This document shows, one piece after another, positions 1 to 11,006 of a DNA stretch of 64,000 nucleotides. Location: the NCBI GenBank assembly GCA_029379385.1, contig CM055614.1:2604001-2668000 (forward strand), in the 5' to 3' direction. Position numbers and translations under genes: made by a program. How positions within the stretch are numbered: position 1 is the stretch's first letter; each line of letters begins with the position of its first letter. The DNA is from Quillaja saponaria (taxonomy: Eukaryota; Streptophyta; Magnoliopsida; Fabales; Quillajaceae). Below the pieces are notes generated by a model that was not told the origin of the DNA, searched no databases, and saw only the letters and a list, made by a program, of their open reading frames with translations.

Positions 1-47
1 ATTAGTTTGATCTTTCGTTGTCACACAAAGATTGACTCAGGATAAAT

Positions 48-50
<3 letters not shown>

Positions 51-82
<32 letters not shown>
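51..82. repeat. (CA)16 microsatellite
   Basis: Uninterrupted CA dinucleotide run inside the AP2M intron that follows the third coding exon. It is a likely length-polymorphic marker. Confidence 0.95.
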
Positions 83-85
<3 letters not shown>

Positions 86-269
86 TTGTTCTACCATTTG
101 ATGATAAAAAAGTGGTGCATAGGAGACATGGAAAAACACACATCTTAGAACTGCTATTTCACTAAAAAGATCCTATAGTTGATAAAGATTATTAAAAAAA
201 GAAAACATACAAGCATGTATCAATATGCGCTAGGAAGAAGTTTACTCTTACTGTCATCTCATTACATAC

Positions 270-1413
270 CATCCAACAACTCATAAATGAGAACAAAGTT
301 ATTGCGAATTGCATCCTCGTCAAAAGCTCCACCAAAATATGATTTGAATAGTGCAACGGCCTACAAGAAAAAAAGAAAACTAAGATATCAGCTAAGAGTC
401 AAATACAAATATCAGTATGTTTACTGTTCACAAGCCTTTCCCACAACTTGGGGTTGGCTGCAGAAAGACTATTTGTGGTTGATTATAATCACTAATTCAC
501 TATGAATCTCAACATACACTTCAATCAACGAACCCCACCAACAGAAAGGTGATAACAATAAGAATACCTCAACAACAAACTTGAAAGCGCATGCCACATT
601 AGCATTGCTGCTGACAACAATCACAATGTAGACATTGCTAATTCTCATGTAAAAGAAAGAGCAACCACCAATCTGCCTCACAGGACAAGTACCAAGTTCT
701 TTAGTCTGCATTATATGCATTCGGAAAGCATCCACCATATTTCCCCTGTAAAAGAATCATGAGTTAGCACACACAAAATGCAAGCAAGAGGTGAGATAGC
801 TAAACTAATTTCAATCCAAATTGAGCTATCATCCTTCGCCAGGTAGCATCTTTTTGAAACATCAACTTTTAAGAGTAAATACACACCCAAATCAGATGAA
901 TATGTGGAAGCACCTCAACAATTGGTATGGAATTTGTTAGAAAAAAACTTATAATCACCAATTCTAGCCGCACCTCCACTGAAACGATAAGTATCTAGCC
1001 AATAGTTGTTTATAAATAAAAAGGATGTGCTACATGGAATATTACATAACAATAGGCTTACAGGTTTTATAATAAATCGTCTTGATGCAAGTTGCAACCG
1101 TTACAGACAACAGCACATAAAACATGAAAAAACAGTCCAATTGCTCGTAACTTATGCTCGCCTTAGTAAAACCAACAATTAGGCCATACCCAGATGTAAT
1201 AATGCAAAAAATAAAATAAAAAAGAGATTGTTTTGTGGTCAAGGAAGATAAGCACAATTAAGCGATAGCATGACATATCCGTAACCAATAACTCCACTCT
1301 CGTTCGATATATAAAGGAGAAAAGGCTTACCCAACATCGTCTCGATAGAGCCGATTGATAAGAACGTCCCCTCGGAGGTTCAAGAAATATATAGCCGAAG
1401 CAGCCACCGGCAT
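270..1413 (-). CDS. AP2M: AP-2 clathrin adaptor complex subunit mu (5' part, runs off the window)
   Basis: Medium (mu) subunit of the AP-2 adaptor, which selects cargo for clathrin-mediated endocytosis at the plasma membrane. Three coding exons are visible on the minus strand: 1413-1331, 745-568 and 360-270. Joined, they stay in frame for 117 codons. The start is MPVAASAIYFLNLRGD, followed by MVDAFRMHIMQTKELG and CPVRQIGGCSFFYMRISNV, then an AVALFKSYFGGAFDED stretch. This is the longin-like N-terminal domain of plant AP-2 mu. Splice sites are canonical (gtaagc, gtattc, gtatgt donors; tacag and gtag acceptors). The following intron continues past base 1, so the C-terminal cargo-binding mu-homology domain lies outside the window. 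The gene diverges from the AHL gene on its right. The match to plant AP2M as remembered is nearly residue for residue, so identity is very likely; the exact 5' UTR is not determined. Confidence 0.93.
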
Positions 1414-2970
1414 ATCCGATCCAGTGGATCGCGTCCCAACTTATAAAACAATGGCCCTCGTAGATAAAGCAAAGCTGAAGTGTCAGATCTATCGATTCCG
1501 AGACCCGAGATTCAGAAGAAGAAAAGGAACAGTTGTGACGGAGACTACTGTAGCTTCTGGGAATGACAGTACACGAAAAATGAACAGAAGAGAAAATCGA
1601 GTTTTTTATTTTTCTTTATTGCTAGGCAATATTTCAACTTTCTTTTTTTTGAGAAAACACATTTCTTCTACCTCTTTGAGTGAAAAATAAAGTAATTTTT
1701 TTAAAGTAAAATTCTAACAACAGTAAATCCTCAAGGGCACACTTTCTAGTTACTATACTACAGGAGTATAAACAATAAATCACTAATGTTTTACAAAATA
1801 TGATATTGAATTTAAGAAAAAATTTACAAAATTTGATAAATAATTTTCTAACTATGTGATTATTATTTTCTTTTTGGCTAAAATTATTTTATTTGATTGT
1901 GATTGGGACTTATATTATGTGTCCGAGAATAATTTTATCCAATTTCAAGTTACAATATTATATAATTTTTTTTAAAATTTATGTTTTTTATACATAAACA
2001 TGTATGATCCTATGACCCGTAAAATTAAATTAACATATTTATTCTTAGATTAATCTATTAACAAATATATAATATTTTATTTATAAATACATATTAATAG
2101 AAGCATCTTATGCTATAATGGCAACAAAACTAATAGAATAATATGAATAAATTTCTCCATTATTTTTTTTAATCATCTAATTAAACAAAACAAAAAAATG
2201 CGATATGTATATTATATGTAGTATGCATAAAACTAACTCATCTTTAAGTTTTATATATTCTAACATGCTATAGTGAAATACGAAATATTTTTCAATAATA
2301 TCTTATTTACAAATTAATCTAAATATGACAAGTAAAATTTACATATTTATAGATGAGTTACATATTTGCTTCATATACAAATGTATCACAAAAGTGACAA
2401 AACCACATGTTCTTAGACACATAAAATATATATATATATATATATATTTTATTTTTTATTTTTTTTGGTTAAGTATACAATATAAATTTCTGAAGAGAAG
2501 ATAGATAACCTGAACACGTATCAAATTTTTCCAAGTGCAATAAGTTTTTTTTTTTTTTTGTACAAATTTGAATATTCTAAGGGTACCAAAAGGTGTGCAT
2601 GAAAAAGGTTAAAAAGAAAAACGAGAAAGACAAAGAAAAGTATCAAAAAGTGGAGGGCAAATGTGTAATTCGATTAGAAAAGGGGTTATTTTCTGTAACT
2701 TAATAATACTAAAACCCTAAAAATCTAAACCCTCCAGAAAATCAATTTTGGCTCCGATTTTCTTTCCCAAGTTTCTTTTAATTCCCATTCACACTCACTC
2801 TCTTTCTCTCTCTCTTCTTCTCCTCGAAGTAGGTTTCGAGTAGATAACTCAGTGAATCCCAAGAACCTGCATTTTCCTTCCATTTCGCGCAAATCAACCC
2901 AAATCAAACACCCAAATACGAAAAGCCCCAAAATTTGTTGTTTTGCCTTCTCTTTCCTTGATCTGCTGCA
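1414..2970. other. Divergent intergenic region AP2M / AHL9-like
   Basis: Shared upstream region of two head-to-head genes. It is AT-rich from 1700 to 2600 with a short (AT)n at about 2430-2446, and contains no reading frame I would accept as a gene. The last 180 bases are richer in C and T and are probably the 5' leader of the AHL gene. Confidence 0.7.
2791..2825 (+). promoter_or_regulatory. Pyrimidine-rich CT tract in the presumed 5' leader of the AHL9-like gene
   Basis: An almost pure C/T run (CTCTTTCTCTCTCTCTTC type) about 150 bases upstream of the ATG. Such tracts are common at plant core promoters and in 5' UTRs. Function is inferred from position only. Confidence 0.4.
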
Positions 2971-5900
2971 ATGGATTCACGGGAACCGCCACCATCGCAG
3001 CAACAGCCGTCAGTGACACCAAGTATGATGATGGGACCCACTTCCTTCACCACTAGCATGCCCAACAACAATACTTCTCTTGTGATCAGCCCAAATTCAA
3101 CGGCCACCATGATGACACCGACCACTGCCCGATTCCCATTCAACTCGATGGTCCAACAACCCCCTGTTTCATCCAAGCCGTCGGATTCTTTCAATAACAC
3201 TAGTCCGTATGACGGATCATCGTCTGCCTTGAGGCCCTTCGGCATTGATTCTGGCAAGAAAAAGAGGGGCCGGCCAAGAAAGTATTCTCCGGACGGTAAC
3301 ATTGCTTTGGGTTTGGCAACTACGCCTATTTCTTCTTCCGCTGGTCATGCGGATTCCGGTGGCACGCCGTCCACGGATCCTTCCGCAAAAAAGCACAGAG
3401 GACGGCCTCCTGGCTCTGGGAAAAAGCAGTTGGACGCTCTTGGTAATTGTTAAAATGCGTTTGAATGTGACTTATGCTTTTGATCGCTGCACCATTTTGG
3501 CAATGACTGTGATTCTTGACTGTTCTATTGCTGCACAGGAGCTGGCGGCGTTGGTTTTACTCCGCATGTAATCTTGGTGAAAGCTGGTGAGGTAAGTGAC
3601 TTTGGGTACTTCAATAGACATTTATTGTGTTGCAGCAGTGACTACAATAATTTTTTCGTTTCTTGCCCTCCTACTGAGGAAAATGCTGATAGTTGTTGTT
3701 CTGAATATGTTAGTGAATGTTGAATTCAGTTTGATATGTATATAATGAAGTGGACAGAACGGAGTAGATAATTTCAATTTAACTTGTTTGATTTTATTAG
3801 AAGTAATATAACGGGTTTATCAATTTTCTTGTTTGATTTTCTAATTTTGTCTTTTTTCTGAACTGTAATAGTTCAAACAAAAAGTTGGAATTGCAAAGAT
3901 TTCTGACATTAAAATCAAAGGGGCCCACGAAATTGAGTGAGATAAGTCACTTCCACACCAATCCGCCCATACATGAAGGGATTAGAAACTGTTAGGTGGA
4001 GGGAAATCCATGCACTTCAATCCCTCCTTTCTATTTTCACATTAACAACCAACCGGAGGAAAGTGTAAAAACATTCCTTTTAATTTCATTCCCTTCCTTC
4101 CAAACCATCCAAGTAAACAATGCATTTAGTATCCTAACATCCTTTGGCAAGAGGCAGGAAGTTATTGTGTGACAAGCAAATCTAATGATTATGACAGGTG
4201 GAATAAACTCTGACGTTAACAACCAACCGGAGGACAGCATAAAACATTCCTTCTAATTCCATTTCCTTCTTTCTAAACCATCCAAATAAACAATGCATTC
4301 AGTATCCTAACATTCTTTGAAAACAGACAGGAAGTTATTGTGTGCAAGTGTGAAAAAATTCCCAAGGATTACTAATATGTGAACAGGTGCAGAGATGATG
4401 TTATTAAAGGAAATATGCTGTTTATTTCTTTTCACTTTAAAATTGAATGAAGTGTTAAAACTATTGGTTTTGAAATTTTATAACTTATTAGTCTTAGTGA
4501 TGAAAAATGATGCAAAGAATTAACTAAATGTAAGGAAGAGTATTGTTTATTCATCCTACTTCTGCTTACTGAAACAAGATATTGAGGTAATTATTGGTCT
4601 CGTGTTCTGTAGTAAGATCTTACCCCTTTTCCCAGGTGAGCTCTAATAATGGATTGTACTTTCCCTTCCCAGACTAATAACTTGTCGGGGCTGTAATATA
4701 AGCTGAGTTAAGTTTTTAAGACCTTCTTGTGTGGTGGCTCTATAATCAGATAGGCTTAAAGGGAATAGATATCAAAGATTTTCTTTAACAGAAAGTTTGT
4801 TATTTTGGTGGTTGTGGTGGCAGTATTCATTTCAAGTTAAAGTTATATTCTATCTAATCTGGAAACTTTTGGTTACTACTGATCTTCTCGCTGATATATG
4901 TGGTTGTGGTTTGCAGGACATTGCATCAAAGATTATGGCCTTCTCGCAGCAAGGGCCTCGTACAGTTTGTATTCTTTCTGCTAATGGTGCAGTTAGCAAT
5001 GTTACTCTCAGGCAACCAGCAATGTCTGGTGGTACTGTGACATATGAGGTACATTTTTATCCTTGCTGTATTTCTGAATGTTTCTGCAGCACAGCTGTGC
5101 ATACATTTTCTGTCCTATGACCAACCGTGATTGACATAACTAGAGTTTCTAGTTGTTAACGTACTTTCTGTTAAGGAATCCTTAGTCTCTACTTATTGGA
5201 GGTTGTAATTGCTATCCAATGTTTCTAAATAATAATTTTTTTCCTTACTAGACAGTTAATTACTTCTTAGTACTTCTTGATTGTGGGTGCAACTGGCTTT
5301 TATTATAGAATGTGCTGAGTCACTAGCTTTTCATCGATTAATTGGAGGTTGCACTTGCTATTCCAGTTCTTCTGAAGAATAACTTTTTTTTTTCTTACTA
5401 AATGATTAGTAGTTTATTAAACACTTCTTGATTGTGGGTGCAACTGGCCTTTATGATAGAATATGTTGGTTCTTCTCTAGGTTTTTGTTGATTGTGATGA
5501 TTTTGATCACAGCTGCACAGATTAGGTGCAAGAGAATTGTTGGTGACTGATGCACCTACACAAGGTTATTTTTTGAATCTGAAGTTAGAATATGTGGTGT
5601 ATAACTTTTTGTATCTATTTCTCCTTTCCTTTCTAGTCTCTACCACTCCTCCTTCCTGCTAAGTGTGAAAAGAGAGGGGTGATTTTGTAGCGTTTTTTGA
5701 CGTAAGGCACTGGTGTCTTGTGTGATTGATCCAACAAGTAGGAACTTTTGCGTACACATATAGCATCTATGATATTGGAACATTCATCCTGCAAAGTGTC
5801 TTCTGTAGGCGTGGTGGCTTTTATAATGCTTGTGAACCTTCCTGTCTGGCAGTTTGGTGGTTAATTGTGTGCATCAATGTTGTTATTTTATTTTTCGAAC

Positions 5901-7184
5901 TCGTTATCGTTTCTTGGATGCACATGGATATATAAGACAGTCAATCAACCATATCTGTTGATCATTTATTTATCTATTGGGTGAATTGGTTTCCTTCCTT
6001 CTTTCTTTTTTTTTTTTTTTTGGGTGGGGGGAGGGCGGGTTAGGGATTATTATGAAGATGGAAACTGTGGGGTTTTGAAGTATAAACACATTACAGACCA
6101 CTAAGTTGCTTTCTTACCCCAAGACATGTTCTCATTAAGTTGAGAATTTTGACTTTAGTTCCTCAACGGTGCAGTTCTGGCACATGTTGACTTCTGGTAG
6201 GTGATAATTTGTTGGACTTCCATGACTTTGGAAGCCATAATAAAAAGTAAAAACTACTGTAGACCACAAATGGGTGTGCTTGAATTGCAGAAATTATGAC
6301 ATATCCTTCAGTATTGGTGGAAGGTTCATTTTTTATGAGCTTTTTGGTCTGTTTATATTTTGTGTGGGTTGTGGTATGTTTTTTCTTTAATAATGTTTTC
6401 TCATCTTCTCTGAAAAAGGAGACGTGCATGGAATCTTAACAAAAGCTTTATGTTTGATATATACAAACTAAAGTATCAGCTGAAAGTTGATTTTTTGACA
6501 CTATGGTCGTTGGATATTTAGTGGGCTAATGTAACTCAAATGTAGTTATGTGACTCATTTCACTTTTCTTCATCATGTTGTCACTTTATCTTGCAGGGAC
6601 GATTCGAGATTATTTCTCTTTCAGGTTCCTTCTTCCTCTATGAAAATAATGGTAGTCGTAGCAGAACAGGAGGCTTGAGTGTGTCTCTTGCAGGGACTGA
6701 TGGCCGAGTGTTGGGCGGAGGAGTTGCAGGCATGCTAACGGCAGCATCCCCTGTACAGGTACTACCTCTTCTGGTAGAAGATTATGTCAATTATGAATTT
6801 TTTACAATATTCACATTTAGTTTTAAGATGTTCTAAGAGCAGTTTTTCTTGTAATTTAGGTACCATTTAGTGTCTGATTTCAACTCTCTATTTTTTAATC
6901 ACTAATAGGTTATTGTCGGTAGCTTTCTTGCTGATGGTAAAAAATCAAACTCTAAAATGCTGAAAACTGGGGCTTCTTCAGCACCGTCATCCCAAATGTT
7001 GAACTTTGGGGCACACTTAACAACTGCCAGTCCTCCGTCTCAAGGGGCCTCGAGTGAGTCATCTGATGACAGTGGCAGTAGCCCTTTTAATAGAGCGCCT
7101 GGACTCTATAATAATGCTAGTCAACAACCAATTCATAATATGCAGATGTATCATCCTCTATGGGCTGGTCAGACGCAGCAGTGA
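2971..7184 (+). CDS. AHL9: AT-hook motif nuclear-localized protein with PPC/DUF296 domain (AHL9-like, two AT-hooks)
   Basis: Chromatin-associated DNA-binding protein acting in the nucleus. AHL proteins bind AT-rich minor groove through AT-hooks and assemble through the PPC domain. Five exons: 2971-3442, 3539-3591, 4917-5048, 6597-6758, 6909-7184, giving 364 residues with frame kept at every junction. The N-terminal half is Ser/Pro/Thr-rich. AT-hook 1 is RGRPRKY at residues 99-105 and AT-hook 2 is RGRPPG at 143-148. The PPC domain starts near GVGFTPHVI, includes GRFEIISLSGSF and ends near QVIVGSF. The C-terminus carries MLNFG, a Ser-rich patch and MQMYHPLW, as in Arabidopsis AHL9/AHL10. Two hooks plus PPC and multiple introns place it in the intron-containing AHL clade. 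Which of the AHL8-10 paralogs it matches best is uncertain. Introns 2 and 3 are long (about 1.3 and 1.5 kb) and intron 2 and intron 3 each contain an old local duplication. Confidence 0.92.
4042..4346 (+). repeat. Diverged tandem duplication, period about 174 bp, in AHL9-like intron 2
   Basis: The word AACAACCAACCGGAGGA occurs at 4044 and again at 4218. It is followed in both copies by ATTCCTT, AAACCATCCAA, AACAATGCATT, AGTATCCTAACAT and GGAAGTTATTGTGTG. The second copy is shorter. Confidence 0.8.
5195..5470 (+). repeat. Diverged tandem duplication, period about 146-151 bp, in AHL9-like intron 3
   Basis: Both halves share ATTGGAGGTTG, a TTGCTAT segment, a T-rich CTTACTA segment and CTTGATTGTGGGTGCAACTGG; the last occurs near 5278 and 5429. 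Small indels make the period vary. Confidence 0.75.
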
Positions 7185-8493
7185 AAATGCCTTTTTCCAC
7201 TAGAAGTAAAGATCATTGGGTATCGCTTCGTCATTCTTCTGAGTAGTAGCTAGCTTCTAGCATTCAATTCCAAAATGCTAACATGCATTAGCAAGAAGTG
7301 ATCGTACAAGGGTTTATCTCAATTCCATGATCCCCTTTTTTTTCCCACTTTTTTAGGTTGGTTAGCATTTTTTTTTTCCCTGATTGAAACAACGCTATCG
7401 TTGATAGCTGAGGATATGCCACCCATTGTTAGAGTCAATGTCAATCTTTTTAGTGTGCTGTCAATTTGAATTGCCTTTCGCAATATTTCGATTTCTATGT
7501 TCTGTTTTCAGTTTTCACCCAGTTTAACTTTGTGTTGATTATTCCAATAGAGGTTGCTCTCCTCCTTTACTTGCTGGTTAAATAAGCTTTGGCAATGGAT
7601 CCTAGTATCTTATTTCCACCAAGGTTTCTCAATTTGAAGAAAGCAAAAGAGCTCTTCACTTCAAAGAGAAACAGAATAATAGTAAAAAGCATGATCTAAT
7701 TTTCTTTTGGCAAAGAAAAAAAAAAAATCAAAATCACAAGCAATCATCAAATAATATTGTGCAATTGCATCTTATCTCATTAATTACCACTCTTATAAAC
7801 TTTTGAGTTGGACACATAATTTCTAAATTTAATTAAATAATTTTCATAACTTGTACAACTTCAACCAAATTCTTCTTTATTTTTCTTCTTTATTTTTAAC
7901 TATGACATGAAGAAGAAATTTTTATTTTATTCAGCTCATCCCCATTACATATTTCTCTCAATAAATACTAGTAGATGATTGCCACGTAATAAAAAATGAG
8001 TATACGCTTGAGATTAAATTTGTACGTAAAAAAGACTCAAATAACCAGCCCCTCCATCACTTTCCTCTCTGCGCCCGAAACAGAGGAGCTTATGAAGCTT
8101 TAGGGATATAATTAAAAATATAAGGACTAAATTGAAACTTGTGATAAACTTTAGGGACCAAAAAGGTAGTTTGGCCAATTATTATTTTTTAATTTGTGTG
8201 TGATGCACTGTAGAAAACTAACTTCTCATAAATGTAATAATTTTCAATATTTTTTGCCTGTCCCATGCAAGTATTGAGCTCCAAGTTCCATTGATTCCGC
8301 TTTACAATTCTGGTTCTCGTTGAAGCAAAAAGGCAAGTTTGCTAACTAGCTTGTTCTTCAAGCTAGGGTTTTAGCCGAGTGTTTCCTACTATAAATACCC
8401 TACACAAGGGCCTTCCAACCTCAGCCTAAAACCCCATAGTTTTCTTGTCATTTTTCTCCACCATCTCTCTTTGTTTTTTGCTGATTATTAATC
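7185..8493. other. Intergenic: AHL9-like 3' UTR and GAD promoter region
   Basis: Bases 7185 to about 7600 look like 3' UTR and terminator DNA of the AHL gene. The rest is AT-rich up to a TATA box near 8390. No extra gene is seen. Confidence 0.6.
8390..8397 (+). promoter_or_regulatory. TATA box of the glutamate decarboxylase gene
   Basis: TATAAATA, 97 bases upstream of the ATG at 8494 and followed about 30 bases on by a plausible CA-type start region. This predicts a short 5' UTR of roughly 70 bases. Confidence 0.7.
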
Positions 8494-11006
8494 ATGGTTC
8501 CCCCACAAGAAGAACCAGCAGGTGCATCAGAGTCTGATGCTTTCCTACAATCTACCTTTGGCTCTCTCTTTGTCCGGGATTCACTACCAAGGTAATTTAT
8601 ATACAAATCCATAAATCATTCAAGCTCATAGATTTTTAATTAGGTTGTATTAGCAATCATACTGTACACCTTTAATCAATTTAAAGCTCAGAGCTTTTTG
8701 ATTTTATTAGATAGCAACTAGATATACATACTTTAGTCCTGTATAAAAAATGAAGAGTGACACTGGGGTGGCCATATTGATCTGAGCATGCAGGTTTAGG
8801 ATCCCAGAAAAGTCAATACCAAAGGAGGTGGCATACCAGAACATAACCGATGAGCTGCAACTCGATGCGAATCCAAAGCTGAACTTGGCTTCGTTTGTGA
8901 CAACAGCCATGGAGGAAGAGTGTAACAAGCTTATAATGGAATCCATTAACAAGAATTACGTTGACAAGGATGAGTACCCTGTTACCACTGATTTTCATGT
9001 ATGTATGTATGTATATATATATATATATATTAACTGATAATATTATATAATATTCTCATTTTGTTCTTTGTCCAAAAAGTAGGGAGAAATTAACGTATTA
9101 GTGAACGATTTAATTACATGCCCAAAAGAAAAAGAAAAAGAAAAAGAATTTTTTTGGTGGAAAAAACTTTTCTTTTGAAGAAGAAGAAAACCTGATATAA
9201 AGTTTAGTACTTTTTTCTTTTTCTTTTTTGTATGGGAATGATATATAGTTTTGGTAGGAATTCAATTTAGCTATTCATAATTTATGTGTTTCTTAATTTT
9301 GTGAATTCATGCAGAACCGGTGCTTGAATATGATAGCACATCTATTCCATGCTCCATTAGGAGACTCCGAGGATGCCACTGGTGCCGGAACAGTTGGGTC
9401 ATCGGAGGCGATAATGCTGGCTGGACTTGCATTCAAGAGGAAGTGGCAGAACAAGAGAAAGGCAGAAGGGAAACCCTATGACAAGCCCAACATCGTCACT
9501 GGTGCCAATGTTCAGGCATGTATTAAAAGGCATGTTGAAATACTTTACTCAGAATTATTCTTTTTCTCTAAAGGAATATATATTTTATATAGGTATGTTG
9601 GAAGAAATTTGCAAATTACTTTGAGGTGGAGCTGAAGGAAGTAAAATTAAGGGAAGATTATTATGTAATGGACCCTGTCAAAGCTGTTGAAATGGTGGAT
9701 GAGAACACAATTTGTGTGGCTGCTATCTTGGGATCAACTATGAATGGAGAATTCGAAGATGTCAAGCTCTTAAACGATCTCTTGCTGGAAAAGAACAAGC
9801 AAAATGGGTAACGATTAAAAAATTAATTAGCATCAAATTTATTTAACATTCTGTATTATTTTGATATTTGTTTGATTTATTTAATTTTCTTTTCCTTCAA
9901 TTAATTCATTCTCCAGATGGGATACCCCAATTCATGTTGATGCAGCTAGTGGTGGATTTATTGCACCATTTCTTTATCCAGAACTTGAATGGGATTTCAG
10001 GCTCCCACTGGTGAAGAGCATTAATGTGAGTGGCCATAAGTATGGCCTTGTCTATGCTGGAATTGGTTGGATTATTTGGAGGACCAAACAAGATTTGCCT
10101 CAAGAGTTTATCAGCCATATAAACTACCTTGGAGCTGACCAGACCTCCTTCACCCTTAATTTTTCCAAAGGTGTTCACTTGCTTGGTTTCTAATTAAAAT
10201 TATACTAGCTAGTTGTTACAACCTTCATTTACTTAACTCTGCTCACTTGCAGGTTCTAGCCAAATTATTGCTCAATATTATCTACTAATTCGGTTGGGCT
10301 TTGAGGTAATTGATTAGACTAACTAGTTTTCTTTTTACCTAAATATACTATATTATATACTTGAATTTAAGAAGAAAAAAAAAAGAGAGAAAACACAGTT
10401 TTAACTGTTACATGTGATTGGGTTCTTTTTACCTAAATATACTATACTATAATTGAATTTAAGAAGAAAAAAAAAGAGAGAGAAAACACAGTTTTAACTG
10501 TTACATGTGATTGGGTACTGTAGGGCTACCGTAATGTGATGGAAAACTGTCGCCAAAATGCCATGGTGATAAAAGAAGGTATAGAGAAAATAGGTTGCTT
10601 CAACATACTCTCAAAAGACAAGGGAGTTCCTGTGGTGGCTTTCAATCTCAAGGACAAGAGTGTTTTTAAGGAGTTTGAAATTTCAGAGATGTTGCGCCGT
10701 GTTGGTTGGATAGTGCCTGCTTATACAATGCCGGAGGATGCTGAAAAAGTTAATGTGCTCCGAGTTGTGATTAGGGCCGAGCACTCGCGCGCCCTGGCTG
10801 AGCGCCTTGTGTTGGATATCACAAATGTGGTGCATCAGCTTGATGACAAGCTTCATCCAGTTCATGAAATCAATCTCAACATGTTGTCTATGATCTCTGG
10901 TAATTATGAAGATCAGAATTATGGAGTAGATGGTGGCAATGTGGTGAACAAGACTGACTTGGATATGCATATGGAACTCATTGCTCAAGAGGCATACTGC
11001 CCTTAG
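8494..11006 (+). CDS. GAD: Glutamate decarboxylase (PLP-dependent), without a recognisable C-terminal calmodulin-binding motif
   Basis: Converts L-glutamate to GABA and CO2 in the cytosol, the first step of the GABA shunt. Seven exons: 8494-8591, 8794-8998, 9315-9515, 9593-9807, 9917-10170, 10253-10305, 10524-11006, coding 502 residues, close to the usual ~500. Family landmarks include [33 protein letters not shown] and the PLP-lysine motif [10 protein letters not shown], with Lys281 as the predicted Schiff-base lysine. Intron 3 has a GC donor (CAG|GCATGT) instead of GT; using it restores the conserved NVQ-VCW junction. The last ~35 residues are acidic/polar (GNYEDQNYG... LIAQEAYCP) and lack the Trp-plus-Lys cluster that binds Ca2+/calmodulin in most plant GADs. 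Control by calcium may therefore differ (inference). The residues FH before NRC differ from the usual LQ. Intron 6 holds a 94-bp tandem duplication. Confidence 0.95.
10329..10516 (+). repeat. 94-bp tandem duplication in GAD intron 6
   Basis: Two copies, 10329-10422 and 10423-10516, both start TTCTTTTTACCTAAATATAC and end TTACATGTGATTGGGT, with few differences between them. The second copy ends seven bases before the 3' splice site of the last exon. Confidence 0.93.

Noticed and set aside
2904..3302. Minus-strand frame of 132 codons opposite AHL9-like exon 1
   Set aside because: Antisense shadow of a Ser/Pro-rich exon; no recognisable domain.
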